Origin: Streptomyces mobaraensis NBRC 13819 = DSM 40847
GTDB taxonomy: Bacteria > Actinomycetota > Actinomycetes > Streptomycetales > Streptomycetaceae
Direction: 5' to 3'
Length of the DNA: 64,000 bases
NCBI RefSeq assembly: GCF_017916255.1
Contig: NZ_CP072827.1
Coordinates: forward strand, 1,426,001-1,490,000
Notes under the pieces: model-generated
Databases searched by the model: none
Told to the model about the DNA's origin: nothing
Seen by the model: the letters and a program-made list of their open reading frames with translations, nothing else
Position numbers and translations under genes: made by a program
In this document: positions 50,032 to 59,116 of the stretch, one piece after another
Layout of the letters: the number at the start of each line of letters is the position of its first letter
Position numbering within the stretch: the stretch's first letter is position 1

Positions 50032-52848
50032 TCACCCCACCGAGGAGTACGCCACCACCCCGCGCAGCAGACCGTCGACCGCCTTGCGGGCGTTGCGCGC
50101 GACCGGGCTGCCGTGCGGCGCGGCCGCCGCGATCTGGCCCAGGACGTCGATCAGCTGCTTGGTCCAGCGGACGAAATCGCCGGCCGGCATCTCGATCTCG
50201 CGCAGCACCTCGTCCAGCCCGTGCCCGGAGGCCCAGCGGTAGGCGGCCCAGGCGAACCCGAGGTCGGGCTCGCGCTGTCCCACGCCCTCCGCCTGGTTGA
50301 TCCGGTGCGCCTCCTCCAGGGCGTCCAGCCGGCCCCAGATGCGGACCATCTCGCCCAGGGCCGCCTTGGCGGCACCGGACGGCAGCTTGGGTGCCACCGC
50401 GTCGTCGCTCATCCGCGCCTCGTAGACCAGCGCGGACGCGCAGGCCGCCAGCTCGGCCGGGGCCAGCCCGTCCCAGACGCCCTCGCGCAGGCACTCGGAG
50501 GCGAGCAGGTCCAGCTCGCCGTAGAGCCGGGCGAGCCGCCGGCCGTGCTCGGTCACCTCGTCGTTCCGCAGGTAGTCGAGGTCGGTCAGCAGCGCGCAGA
50601 TCCGGTCGAAGGTACGGGCGATGGTGTTCGTCCGGCCCTCGATCCGCCGCTCCAGCTGCCGGGTGTCCCGCAGCAGCCGGTGGTAGCGCTCCGCCCAGCG
50701 GGCGTGGTCCTCGCGCTCGTCGCAGCCGTGGCAGGGGTGCGCCCGGATCGCCGTCCGCAGCCGGGAGATCTCGGCGTCGTCGACGGCCGCCGACCGGCCC
50801 TTGCGGTGCCGCTCGGGGACGATGTGCCCGGCCTTGGTGCGCAGCGCCGACGCGAGGTCGCGGCGGGACTGCGGGCTGCGCGGGTTGAAGGTGCGCGGGA
50901 TGCGCATCCGCTCCAACGGCTCGACGGGCACCGGGAAGTCGAGCGCGGCCAGCCGCTTGACCTGCCGTTCGGCGGTGAGCACCAGCGGGCGCGGCCCGTC
51001 GTACGCGTCCCAGCCGCGGTGCCGGTCGGTACGGCCGGGCAGCCCGGGGTCGAGCACCAGGGCGAGCCCGGCGAACTTGCCGGTCGGCACATGGATCACG
51101 TCGCCCGGCTTGAGCTTCTCCAGGGCGGCGGCCGCGGCGGCGCGGCGCTGGGCGGCGCCCTGCTTGGCCAGCTCGGTCTCCCGCTCCTTCAGCTCGCGGC
51201 GCAGCCGCGCGTACTCGTCGAAGTCGCCGAGGTGGCAGGTGATCGCCTCGCGGTAGCCCGCCAGGCCCTCCTCGTTCTTCTGCACCTGACGCGAGATGCC
51301 GACGACCGAACGGTCCGCCTGGAACTGGGCGAACGAGGTCTCCAGCAGCTCCCGCGACCGGTGCCGGCCGAACTGGGAGACGAGGTTGACCGCCATGTTG
51401 TACGACGGCTTGAAGCTGGACCGGAGCGGGTACGTCCGGGTGCCGGCCAGACCCGCGAGGGCGCCCGGGTCCATGCCCCGCTGCCAGAGCACGACCGCGT
51501 GCCCCTCGACGTCGATGCCCCGCCGCCCGGCCCGGCCGGTCAGCTGGGTGTACTCGCCGGGGGTGATGTCCGCGTGCTGCTCGCCGTTCCACTTGACGAG
51601 CTTCTCCAACACCACCGACCGGGCGGGCATGTTGATGCCCAGGGCCAGCGTCTCGGTGGCGAAGACCGCCTTCACCAGCCCCTTGACGAACAGCTCCTCC
51701 ACGACCTCCTTGAAGGTCGGCAGCATGCCCGCGTGGTGCGCGGCGATGCCCCGCTCCAGCCCCTCCAGCCACTCGAAGTAGCCCAGGACGTGCAGGTCCT
51801 CGTCGGGGATCGACGCCGTGCGCTCCTCGACGATCTCGCGCACCCGGCGCCGGGCGTCGTCGTCGTTCAGCCGCAGCCCTGCGTAGAGGCACTGCTGGAC
51901 GGCGGACTCGCAGCCCGCGCGGCTGAAGATGAAGGTGATGGCGGGCAACAGGCCCTCGGCGTCGAGCCGTTCGATGACCTCGACCCGGCTGGGGGTCCAG
52001 ATCCGGCTGCGCTGCCGCCGCTCCCGCTCGCGGTCGGCCTCCCGGCCGCGGCGACGGTCCCGGCCGCCCATCGGCCGGCTGTTCTCCATCCGGGCCAGCC
52101 GGACGAGGTCCGGGTTGACCTCCCGGCGCCCGGTGACGGGCGTGCCGTCCGGACCCGTCTTCTCCTCGAACAGGTCGTACATCCGCCGCCCGGCCAGCAC
52201 GTGCTGCCACAGCGGCACCGGCCGGTGCTCGGAGACGATCACCTCGGTGTCGCCCCGGACGGTGTCCAGCCAGTCGCCGAACTCCTCGGCGTTGGAGACC
52301 GTCGCCGACAGGGACACCAGCGTCACCGACTCGGGCAGGTGGATGATCACCTCTTCCCAGACGGCGCCGCGGAAGCGGTCGGAGAGGTAGTGCACCTCGT
52401 CCATGACCACGTGGCCCAGCCCGTTGAGGGCCTGGGACCCGGCGTACAGCATGTTCCGCAGCACCTCGGTGGTCATCACGAGCACCGGGGCGTCGGAGTT
52501 GACGCTGTTGTCACCGGTCAGCAGCCCGACCTTGGCGGCGCCGTAGCGCTTGACCAGGTCGTTGTACTTCTGGTTGGACAGCGCCTTGATGGGGGTGGTG
52601 TAGAAGCACTTGCGGCCCTCGCGGAGGGCCAGGTGGACGGCGAACTCGCCCACGATGGTCTTGCCGGAGCCGGTCGGCGCCGCGACCAGCACCCCCTTTC
52701 CGGCCTCCAGGGCCTTGCAGGCGTCGATCTGGAACGGATCCAGCTCGAAGTCGTACATCTCACGGAAGGAGGCCAGCGCGGTGGCCTGCTCCGCGGCGCG
52801 CCGCTTCGCCAGGGCATAGCGCTCAGCAGGGGACATGTCGTCGGTCAT
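50032..52848 (-). CDS. Ski2/Mtr4-like DEVH-box RNA helicase
   Basis: A 938-residue superfamily 2 helicase. Motif I APTGSGKT (near residue 60), motif II DEVH in VVMDEVHYLSD, motif III SAT in LVSLSATVSN and motif VI QLTGRAGRRGID are intact, followed by the rRNA-processing arch and DSHCT C-terminal domains (LYGELDLLASECLREGVW and RWASGHGLDEVL). Related mycobacterial HelY-type enzymes are inferred to unwind structured RNA. ATG 52848 was chosen over the upstream GTG because it matches the family N-terminus. It has no clear ribosome site. Confidence 0.92.
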   Translation of the reverse strand: MTDDMSPAERYALAKRRAAEQATALASFREMYDFELDPFQIDACKALEAGKGVLVAAPTGSGKTIVGEFAVHLALREGRKCFYTTPIKALSNQKYNDLVKRYGAAKVGLLTGDNSVNSDAPVLVMTTEVLRNMLYAGSQALNGLGHVVMDEVHYLSDRFRGAVWEEVIIHLPESVTLVSLSATVSNAEEFGDWLDTVRGDTEVIVSEHRPVPLWQHVLAGRRMYDLFEEKTGPDGTPVTGRREVNPDLVRLARMENSRPMGGRDRRRGREADRERERRQRSRIWTPSRVEVIERLDAEGLLPAITFIFSRAGCESAVQQCLYAGLRLNDDDARRRVREIVEERTASIPDEDLHVLGYFEWLEGLERGIAAHHAGMLPTFKEVVEELFVKGLVKAVFATETLALGINMPARSVVLEKLVKWNGEQHADITPGEYTQLTGRAGRRGIDVEGHAVVLWQRGMDPGALAGLAGTRTYPLRSSFKPSYNMAVNLVSQFGRHRSRELLETSFAQFQADRSVVGISRQVQKNEEGLAGYREAITCHLGDFDEYARLRRELKERETELAKQGAAQRRAAAAAALEKLKPGDVIHVPTGKFAGLALVLDPGLPGRTDRHRGWDAYDGPRPLVLTAERQVKRLAALDFPVPVEPLERMRIPRTFNPRSPQSRRDLASALRTKAGHIVPERHRKGRSAAVDDAEISRLRTAIRAHPCHGCDEREDHARWAERYHRLLRDTRQLERRIEGRTNTIARTFDRICALLTDLDYLRNDEVTEHGRRLARLYGELDLLASECLREGVWDGLAPAELAACASALVYEARMSDDAVAPKLPSGAAKAALGEMVRIWGRLDALEEAHRINQAEGVGQREPDLGFAWAAYRWASGHGLDEVLREIEMPAGDFVRWTKQLIDVLGQIAAAAPHGSPVARNARKAVDGLLRGVVAYSSVG

Positions 52849-52920
52849 CTTGTCTACGAGCCTACCGGGCGGGTCGGACAGGCACGCGATCTTTACCAAG
52901 GGGCGCCCTGCGGGCGGCTG

Positions 52921-53106
52921 TGCCCCGGTCCCTCCCCCTAAGGGGCACCCCCACTTCGCCGTTTCCCGGGGCCAAGCCCCCGGACCCCTGAAACCGCGCT
53001 CCGCGTGGTTGAGGACGAGCGGCGAAGCCGCGACAAGCGGGGTCTGGGGCGGCAGCCCCGGGAAACGGCGAAGTGGGGGTGCCCCCTTTGGGGGAGGGAC
53101 CGGGGC
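52921..53106. repeat. Multi-hairpin element lacking the central hairpin, copy F
   Basis: A 186-bp copy between the helicase and lipid kinase genes. The outer arms begin TGCCCCGGTCCCTCCCCC and end GGGGGAGGGACCGGGGC. Both arms carry the same extra block (GGGGCACCCCCACTTCGCC on the left, its complement on the right). The central long inverted repeat seen in A, C and D is almost absent. Only GGTTGAGGACGAGCGGC marks the junction. Confidence 0.88.
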
Positions 53107-54009
53107 TCACCCCCCTCGAACCCCCAGCACCCGCACCGCCCCCGGCACCATCTCCGCGACCAACGGCAGCGCCCCCACCCGCTCCCCATCCGCGTACGCC
53201 GTCACATCCGCCGCAGCCAACGAAACCCGCGCCGCCCGAAACACCCGCACCTTCGGATGCGAAAGATGCGTCCCCCGATATACCCGGGGAAACACCCGCA
53301 ACAGCTCCCCCCGCCCACAGGCCCCCACCACCGTCACGTCGAACAGCCCGTCGTCCATCCGCGCGTCCCCGCAGATCCGCATGCCGCCCCCGTACGACCC
53401 GCCGTTCCCGACGGCGACGAGCGTCGCCTCGATCCGCCGCTCGGGCCCGTCGTCGAACCGCAGCCGGTAGGGGATCGGCCGCAGCGCGGCGAGCTCCGCG
53501 AGCAGCGCGAGGTCGTACCGGAGCCGCCCGGAGGGGAACCGCATCCGGTTGCCGCGGTCGTTGACGCGCGAGTCGAAGCCGGAGGCGAGCACGGTCCCGA
53601 AGTAGGGACCGCCGGCCACCCTCCCCAGATCGCGCGGGGCACCCCCGTCCCCCTTCAGCGAACCGGCGATCAGCCGCGCCGCCGCCTCCGGATCCCGGAC
53701 GGGCAGCCCGTTGGCGCGGGCGAAGTCGTTGCCGGTCCCGACGGCGACGACGCCGAGCGGGGTCGGCGTCTCGGCGACGGCCTGGAGGGCGAGCGAGACC
53801 ATCCCGTCCCCGCCCACGGCGATCAGCGCGCCGGTGCCGCCGGCGACCGCCTCCCGGGCCCGCCGCAGCGCGTCGGCCTCGTCCGCGCCCACGACGGTAC
53901 GGACGGAGTGCCCGGCCGCGCGCAGCACCCGGGCGGCGGGCAGCGCGGCGCGGGCCCCACGGCCCCGGCCGGACGCCGGATTGACGAAGAGGGTGATGTC
54001 GCTGGTCAC
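53107..54009 (-). CDS. Diacylglycerol/sphingolipid-type lipid kinase (YegS/LCB5 family)
   Basis: A 300-residue cytoplasmic lipid kinase. The nucleotide site is visible as VNPASGRGRGA near residue 9, GGDGMVSLALQAV near 66 and GTGNDFARANGLP near 92. The C-terminal beta sandwich ends GAVRVLGVRGG. It probably phosphorylates diacylglycerol or a related lipid with ATP. The ATG at 54009. Its stop codon abuts element F. Confidence 0.9.
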   Translation of the reverse strand: MTSDITLFVNPASGRGRGARAALPAARVLRAAGHSVRTVVGADEADALRRAREAVAGGTGALIAVGGDGMVSLALQAVAETPTPLGVVAVGTGNDFARANGLPVRDPEAAARLIAGSLKGDGGAPRDLGRVAGGPYFGTVLASGFDSRVNDRGNRMRFPSGRLRYDLALLAELAALRPIPYRLRFDDGPERRIEATLVAVGNGGSYGGGMRICGDARMDDGLFDVTVVGACGRGELLRVFPRVYRGTHLSHPKVRVFRAARVSLAAADVTAYADGERVGALPLVAEMVPGAVRVLGVRGG

Positions 54010-54027
54010 GCGCGGACCCTACGCGAC

Positions 54028-54058
54028 GGGGCGGCAGTCGTATACCGACTGCCGCCCC
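54028..54058 (-). terminator. Hairpin terminator of tatA-tatC
   Basis: GGGGCGGCAGTCG (54028-54040) pairs perfectly with CGACTGCCGCCCC (54046-54058) around TATAC, 18 bases past the tatC stop codon and just before the lipid kinase start. Confidence 0.7.
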
Positions 54059-54075
54059 GGGGGTACCGATGAGGA

Positions 54076-55053
54076 TCAGGTGAAGTCGTCGTACCCGTTC
54101 CGCCGCACGGGCTGCCCGTTGTGGCCCTCACGACCGGACTCACGCCCGGACCGGTCCAGAGCGGGCAGCGGCTCCACATCGCCGACCGGCTCCGGCGTCA
54201 GGTCCAGGGGCGCCGCCTCGTCGTCGTCGAGGAGACGGTCCGGGTTGGCCCTGCCCCTGCGCTTGTCGTTGAGCAGGGCGATGCCGACGGCGATGAAGTA
54301 CAGCGCGACGATCGGCCCGGCCAGCATGAACATCGAGTACGGGTCGACGGTCGGCGTCGCCACGGCCGCGAAGATCGTGACGCCCATGATCATGCCGCGC
54401 CACCAGCCCAGCATCCGGCGGCCGGTGAGAATCCCGCCGAAGTTGAGCAGCATGAGCAGCAGCGGCAGCTCGAAGGAGAGGCCGAAGACGATGATCAACC
54501 GCATGATCAGGTCGAGGAGGTCGTCCAGCGGCACGAGGTTGGTGACCCCGTCCGGTGTGAACTCGATCAGCACCTTGGCGGCCGTGGGCATGATCGTGTA
54601 CGCGAACCAGGCACCCGCGGCGAAGAGCGGAACACCCGCCGAGACGAAGCTGAGCGCGTACTTCTTCTCGTGCCGGTGCAGGCCCGGCGCGAGAAAGGCC
54701 CAGAGCTGGTAGAGCCAGACCGGGCTGGACAGCACCAGACCGGAGACCATGGCCACCTTCATCGACAGGGCGAAGGGCCCGGTCAGCCCCGACATCGTGA
54801 GGGTGCCGCACTTGGTCTTGGTGCCGGACTTGGTGTCCAGCAGCTCCTTGATGGTGAGGTCACAGCCGATGGACTGCTGGATCGGGTGCTGGAACACCTC
54901 GATGATCTCGCGGTAGTAAATGAACGAGACGATCGAGACGATCACGATCGCGATGACCGACTTCGCCAACCGGTTGCGCAGCTCACGAAGGTGCTCCGCG
55001 AGCGGCATCCGCCCCTCGGGATCCTTCTCCTTCTTGCGGGCAGGCTTGAGCAA
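54076..55053 (-). CDS. tatC: Sec-independent protein translocase TatC
   Basis: The 325-residue TatC with six membrane helices: the conserved N-terminal segment MPLAEHLRELRNRLAKS, the conserved acidic loop residue in SLPVWLYQLWAFLAPGLHRHEKK-type sequence, and PTAAKVLIEFTPDGV. TatC is the receptor for twin-arginine signal peptides. The start appears to be a TTG at 55053 with AGGGACG upstream. The ATG at 55008 (MPLAEHL) is an alternative. A long acidic C-terminal tail of about 60 residues follows the last helix. It is cotranscribed with tatA. Confidence 0.95.
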   Translation of the reverse strand: MLKPARKKEKDPEGRMPLAEHLRELRNRLAKSVIAIVIVSIVSFIYYREIIEVFQHPIQQSIGCDLTIKELLDTKSGTKTKCGTLTMSGLTGPFALSMKVAMVSGLVLSSPVWLYQLWAFLAPGLHRHEKKYALSFVSAGVPLFAAGAWFAYTIMPTAAKVLIEFTPDGVTNLVPLDDLLDLIMRLIIVFGLSFELPLLLMLLNFGGILTGRRMLGWWRGMIMGVTIFAAVATPTVDPYSMFMLAGPIVALYFIAVGIALLNDKRRGRANPDRLLDDDEAAPLDLTPEPVGDVEPLPALDRSGRESGREGHNGQPVRRNGYDDFT

Positions 55054-55118
55054 CCCACGTCCCTATCTCGTGCGGCGGACGGTCGCCGACGGGCGGCCGC
55101 CCCAGTCGTCCTCGGTCG

Positions 55119-55403
55119 TCAGCGCTGCGTCGTACGGTCGGCCGGCTCCTGCACCGGGCGCGAGGTCACGTCGCCGGGGGCCGCCTTGATCGTACGCGGG
55201 GCCGCCGCCTGCTGGTCCGCGGGCTCGGCGGGCGCCGCGGCGTCCTTGCCCTCGGACTTCATCGCCTTGGCCTCGCTCTTGAGGATGCGGGCGGACTTGC
55301 CGAGGGCACGCGCCATGTCGGGGAGCTTCTTGGCGCCGAACAGGAGCACGACAACGACGAGAATGAGGATGATCTCGGGGGCCCCGATCCGTCCGAACAA
55401 CAT
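55119..55403 (-). CDS. tatA: Sec-independent protein translocase TatA
   Basis: A 94-residue TatA: a short N-terminal membrane helix ([20 protein letters not shown]) with the conserved F-G hinge, then an amphipathic helix ([18 protein letters not shown]) and a disordered tail. TatA oligomerises to form the pore for folded proteins. It serves Tat substrates such as the glycosidase at 8492-9721. The ATG at 55403 follows GAAGG. There is no TatB gene beside it, as in other Streptomyces, where tatB is elsewhere. Confidence 0.97.
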   Translation of the reverse strand: MLFGRIGAPEIILILVVVVLLFGAKKLPDMARALGKSARILKSEAKAMKSEGKDAAAPAEPADQQAAAPRTIKAAPGDVTSRPVQEPADRTTQR

Positions 55404-55670
55404 AAGCGTTTACCTTCTCACCGAAGCGGTTTAGGGGTGTGGAGCTGTGGACCGATAAGACGTTTTGTCCAGCAGTCGTACGGCAGCGATCGTAACGCGC
55501 AAGGATGAACGCCGGGCAATCCCCGCGCGTACTTCCCCGCCGTTCCCCCGCTGTTCCCGCGGGCGACCCTCCGCTTCGTCGGCCGGGTCACCCGCACCAG
55601 CGTACCGCCAGCGGTTCCGGCGCAGGAGACGGCCGTCGGCCGCTTCCGGTGCGGCCGTGCGCGCCCGGTG

Positions 55671-55886
55671 TCACTCCGGGCGCACGCCGTGCGCCACCCG
55701 CGCGGCCTCCGCCGCGAGCGGCGCGGCGGCCCGCTCCAGGTCCTCGGTCGCCCGGGCGATCCGCCGGGAGCTCTCCTCGACCTGCCGGGCCAGCCGGCGC
55801 ACCTGCGCCAGGACGAGCGCGGCGAGCACGCCGAGCACGGCGATGCCGCAGAAGGAGAGGGCGACGGCCAGCATGGGGAAGAGCAT
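55671..55886 (-). CDS. Small single-helix membrane protein
   Basis: A 71-residue protein with one N-terminal membrane helix (LAVALSFCGIAVLGVLAALVLAQV) and a cytoplasmic amphipathic, charged tail (VRRLARQVEESSRRIARATEDL). The likely start is ATG 55886, preceded 7 bases earlier by TAGGTT (minus strand, 55894-55899), a leaderless-type -10. It lies upstream of tatA on the same strand. The function is unknown. Confidence 0.65.
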   Translation of the reverse strand: MLFPMLAVALSFCGIAVLGVLAALVLAQVRRLARQVEESSRRIARATEDLERAAAPLAAEAARVAHGVRPE

Positions 55887-56078
55887 GGGGACGAACCTAC
55901 CGAAGCCGGAACGGAGCCCGGGCACAGGGCCGCCCCCCGGCGGACCCGCCCCCGCCCTGGGCCGGCAGACCTGGCGGGCCCGCCCGTCCCGTCGAACCCA
56001 GCGGAGACCCCGCCCGTCCCGCCGGACCCAGCGGAAACCCGCCCATCCCGTCACTTCCGACGGCCCCCACCCACCCCG

Positions 56079-56324
56079 TCACACCCGCGAGTGCAGCCGC
56101 AGCGTCCGCACGCCCCCGCCGGTCAGCAGTTGCACGATCCGCTCCCCCGCCGGCTTGCGAACCGACGCGCCGCAGTCGGGGCAGGTGAAGGAGTAGAAGG
56201 TGGTGCGCCGGCTGCCGCCGATCGCCAGCCGGAACGCGCCGGCGGCCAGTTCGAAGCTCCCCCGGCAGTCAGGGCAGGCGGCCTTGAAGACCGCGTCCGA
56301 CAGCTCCCGCGCGTACCCGCTCAC
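56079..56324 (-). CDS. Small zinc-ribbon protein downstream of pafC
   Basis: An 81-residue protein with two CxxC motifs (CPDC at about 17-20 and CPDC at about 48-51) that can bind zinc, followed by a basic C-terminal segment. The GTG at 56324 has GAGGTGG about six bases upstream and begins 10 bases after the pafC stop codon, so the two are probably cotranscribed. A nucleic-acid or protein-binding role is plausible. The family was not recognised. Confidence 0.65.
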   Translation of the reverse strand: MSGYARELSDAVFKAACPDCRGSFELAAGAFRLAIGGSRRTTFYSFTCPDCGASVRKPAGERIVQLLTGGGVRTLRLHSRV

Positions 56325-56334
56325 CGTGCCCACC

Positions 56335-57297
56335 TCACCCGCCGTACGCCGCGAGGGCCTCGCGCGCCGCGTCCCGGGCGCTCGCCGCCAGCTCCGGGGG
56401 CGAGACGATCCGGCCGTCCCGGCCCAGCCGCAGCGCCAGCCGGCGCAGCGAGGCGGGGTCGGGGGTGCGCAGGGTGATCCGCAGACCGCCGCCGGGCAGC
56501 TCGTCGGCGCTGTCATGGGGGTAGTACTCGGCCACCCAGCGTCCGCCGGGGCCCACCTCGACGACGACCTCGGGATCCTCGGCCGCGGGCTGCACCAGCC
56601 CGGCCGACAGGTCGCGGGGCTCGACCGGCGGCGGGTCGGAGACCTCGTCCAGCAGCCGGATCTCGGCCACCCGGTCCAGCCGGAAGGTGCGCCGGGCCTC
56701 GGAGAGCCGGCACCACGCCTCCATATAGGTGTGCCCGACGGCGAACAGCCGGATCGGGTCGACCTCGCGCTCGGTCAGCTCGTCGCGGGCCGGCGAGTAG
56801 TAGCGGACCCAGAGCCGGCGGCGCTCGGCGATGGCCCGGTCGACGTCGGCGAAGACGCCGCCCTCGGACTCGAAGGTGACCGAGAGCCGGGAGCTGGCGC
56901 CCGCCGTCTCCCCGGCCGCCGCCTCGATCTTGGCGGTGGCGCGCACCAGCGCCTGCCGGTCGCTCTCCCGCAGTCCGGGCAGGTTGGCCACCGCGCGGGC
57001 GGCCACCAGCAGGGCGGTGGCCTCGTCGGCGGCGAGCCGCAGCGGCTCGCCCGTGCTGGTGCCGGACGCGTCCGGGTTGTGCCACCAGATGCGGTCGCCG
57101 TCGGTGTCGATGTCCAGCAGGTCGCCGCCGCGGAAGCTGGTGCCGCACATCGGCAGCACGTCGAGGTCGCCGATCAGCTCGTCCTCGGTGATGCCGAAGG
57201 CCCGCGCGACGTCGGCGACGCGGGCGCCGGGGCGCTCGCGCAGGTAGGTGACCAGCGACAGCATCCGCCGGGTCTGGTCGATGGCGTTTCCGGCCAT
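56335..57297 (-). CDS. pafC: WYL-domain transcriptional regulator PafC
   Basis: A 320-residue regulator with an N-terminal winged helix (residues 1-60), a WYL domain (about 145-215, RRRLWVRYYSPARDELTERE and HTYMEAWCRLSEARRTFRLDRV) and a C-terminal WCX domain. PafB and PafC form the LexA-independent activator of the mycobacterial DNA-damage response, with the WYL domain binding single-stranded nucleic acid. It lies downstream of pafB by 126 bases on the same strand. Confidence 0.93.
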   Translation of the reverse strand: MAGNAIDQTRRMLSLVTYLRERPGARVADVARAFGITEDELIGDLDVLPMCGTSFRGGDLLDIDTDGDRIWWHNPDASGTSTGEPLRLAADEATALLVAARAVANLPGLRESDRQALVRATAKIEAAAGETAGASSRLSVTFESEGGVFADVDRAIAERRRLWVRYYSPARDELTEREVDPIRLFAVGHTYMEAWCRLSEARRTFRLDRVAEIRLLDEVSDPPPVEPRDLSAGLVQPAAEDPEVVVEVGPGGRWVAEYYPHDSADELPGGGLRITLRTPDPASLRRLALRLGRDGRIVSPPELAASARDAAREALAAYGG

Positions 57298-57423
57298 GGG
57301 GGGTCGGTCCGTACCTTTCCGTTCACAGTCCGATCGGACCCGTTCCCGGTCCGCTCGAACCTGCTCGAAGTCCGCTGGGTGTTCGACGGGGTCCGCTCGC
57401 CGGAACGCGCCGGCGGCGAGCCG

Positions 57424-58533
57424 TCAGCCCTCGGCCACGGCCCGCAGCCGGTCGAGGACGTCGGCCCGCAGGTCGTCCGGTTCCAGCACCACCACGTCCG
57501 GGCCGAACTCGACGAGCCAGGCGTCCAGCCCGTGCCCGTACGGGATCTCCAGCTCGTCCCAGCCGTCGCCCAGGTCGCGGCGGGACAGGGCCTTGGCCCG
57601 CAGCGGGTAGCCGTGCCCGGCCCGGACCCTGATCAGCGCGGTGCCGGTGGCCGTCTCGCCCGCCCAGCTCTCCACCGTCTCCCGGACGGTGACGTGGTCG
57701 GGGACCGGCGCGGTGAAGGGCAGGGCACGCGAACGGACGCGGCCGGTGATGCGCGAGAGGCGGAAGACGCGCTCCGCCTCGCGGTCGCGGTCCCAGCCCG
57801 CCAGGTACCAGTGGCCGCGCCAGCACTCCAGCGTCCACGGCTCGACGTGCCGCTGCTCGGGCCGGGCCGCGTTGGCCTTGCGGTAGTCGAAGACGACGGT
57901 CCTGCGGTCGCGCGCCGCCAGCATCAGCGGCTCGAACGCCGCCTCGTGCACGGGGATCCGCGTCTCCAGGGCGCCGCCCTCGTACGCGTCCTCCGCCAGC
58001 GGCATGCCGGCCGCGCGCAGCTTCTGCAGCGCGCCGCTGGCGGCCGACGCCAGCCGCGCCTGCTGCCAGACCTTCGCGGCGAGACCGAGCGCCGCGGACT
58101 CCTCGACGTCGAGGGTGATCGGGGGGAGGCGGTTGCTGTCCCGGCGGGCGAGGTAGCCGGTCTCCCCGTCGACGCCCTCGACCGTCTCGATGATCAGACC
58201 GAGCTCGCGGAGGTCCTCCTTGTCCCGCTCGAACATGCGGTTGAAGGCGTCGTCGCTGCCGGTGCCGGCGGCACGGTGGGCCGGGGCGGCGTCCGGGTCG
58301 CGATCGGCCGCGACGTCCGCGGAGGCCGCCTCACTCCCCGGCCCGAACGCCACCGCACTCCCCGGCCCGAAGGCCACCGCACTCCCCGGCCCGAAGGCCA
58401 CCGCACTCCCCGGCCCGAAGGCCTCGATGTACGCCTCGATCGAGCCCCGAAGCTCCCGCTTGCTGAGCGGACGACGCGTCCCCAGCAGGCACAGCGCCAG
58501 ATTCATCAGCCGCTCGGCCTTGGCAATCGCCAT
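57424..58533 (-). CDS. pafB: WYL-domain transcriptional regulator PafB with an 8-residue repeat insertion
   Basis: A 369-residue regulator: winged helix (1-130, interrupted), WYL domain (about 195-270, DRRTVVFDYRKANAARPEQR and GHWYLAGWDRDREAERVFRL) and WCX domain. It partners PafC in the DNA-damage response. The helix-turn-helix is interrupted between IEAYIEAF and DDAFNRMFERDKEDL by nearly four copies of GPGSAVAF plus a short Ala/Asp-rich stretch, about 45 residues in all. The flanking sequence is typical, so the insert is a loop expansion rather than a different protein. Confidence 0.9.
   Translation of the reverse strand: MAIAKAERLMNLALCLLGTRRPLSKRELRGSIEAYIEAFGPGSAVAFGPGSAVAFGPGSAVAFGPGSEAASADVAADRDPDAAPAHRAAGTGSDDAFNRMFERDKEDLRELGLIIETVEGVDGETGYLARRDSNRLPPITLDVEESAALGLAAKVWQQARLASAASGALQKLRAAGMPLAEDAYEGGALETRIPVHEAAFEPLMLAARDRRTVVFDYRKANAARPEQRHVEPWTLECWRGHWYLAGWDRDREAERVFRLSRITGRVRSRALPFTAPVPDHVTVRETVESWAGETATGTALIRVRAGHGYPLRAKALSRRDLGDGWDELEIPYGHGLDAWLVEFGPDVVVLEPDDLRADVLDRLRAVAEG
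58332..58423. repeat. 24-bp coding minisatellite in pafB
   Basis: CACTCCCCGGCCCGAAGG-type units of 24 bp repeat head to tail 3.8 times (starts 58332, 58356, 58380 and 58404), with one changed base in the first unit. Because 24 is a multiple of three, gain or loss of a unit keeps pafB in frame. Confidence 0.93.
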
Positions 58534-58605
58534 CGACGCCCTCTCGCCCTCTTCTCATGTTCTTTCAACCGATGACCGTACCGCTCACGGGTCACCCGGC
58601 AAAAG

Positions 58606-58638
58606 CCGAGGGCCCGCGCGGATCGCGCGGGCCCTCGG
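58606..58638 (-). terminator. Hairpin terminator after the FKBP gene
   Basis: CCGAGGGCCCGCGCG (58606-58620) pairs perfectly with CGCGCGGGCCCTCGG (58624-58638) around GAT, 21 bases past the FKBP stop codon. It separates the FKBPs from pafB. Confidence 0.7.
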
Positions 58639-58659
58639 TCACGACCGGTCGGTACCCGG

Positions 58660-59034
58660 TCAGACGCCCATCAGGTCGCAGACGAAGATCAGCGTCTCGC
58701 CCGGGGCGATCACGCCACCGCCGGCGCCGCGGTCGCCGTAGGCGAGGTGGGCGGGGATGGTCAGCCGGCGGCGGCCGCCGACCTTCATGCCCTGGATGCC
58801 CTTGTCCCAGCCCTCGATGACCTGGCCGGCACCCAGCTGGAACTCCAGCGGCTTGCCGCGGTTCCAGCTCGCGTCGAACTCCTCGCCGGTGGAGTAGGCG
58901 ACGCCCACGTAGTGGACCTTGACGAAGTCGCCGGCCTTGGCCACCGCGCCGTCGCCCTCCCAGATCTCGACGATCTCCAGGTCGGACGGGGCCGGGCCCT
59001 CGGGGAAGTCGATCTCCGGCTTGTCGATGTTCAC
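58660..59034 (-). CDS. FKBP-type peptidyl-prolyl isomerase
   Basis: A 124-residue single FKBP domain without a signal peptide, so cytoplasmic. Active-site residues in VHYVGVAYSTGEEFDASW, VIEGWDKGIQGMKVGGRR and LAYGDRGAGGGVI are conserved. It catalyses cis-trans isomerisation of Xaa-Pro bonds. The GTG at 59034 has GGAG eight bases upstream. It lies directly downstream of the lipoprotein FKBP gene. Confidence 0.93.
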   Translation of the reverse strand: MNIDKPEIDFPEGPAPSDLEIVEIWEGDGAVAKAGDFVKVHYVGVAYSTGEEFDASWNRGKPLEFQLGAGQVIEGWDKGIQGMKVGGRRRLTIPAHLAYGDRGAGGGVIAPGETLIFVCDLMGV

Positions 59035-59116
59035 GTAAGTGCTCCTACGAACGGATTCTGCGGACAACCGTGCAAGTTTCGCAGACGAGCGGTCCGGGCT
59101 CGTCCCCGAGAGGCGG

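Noticed and set aside
48892..52941. A 1,349-codon open frame on the plus strand
   Set aside because: It is wholly antisense to the helicase, exporter and PadR genes and is Gly/Arg/Pro/Val/His-rich, the signature of a shadow frame in GC-rich DNA.
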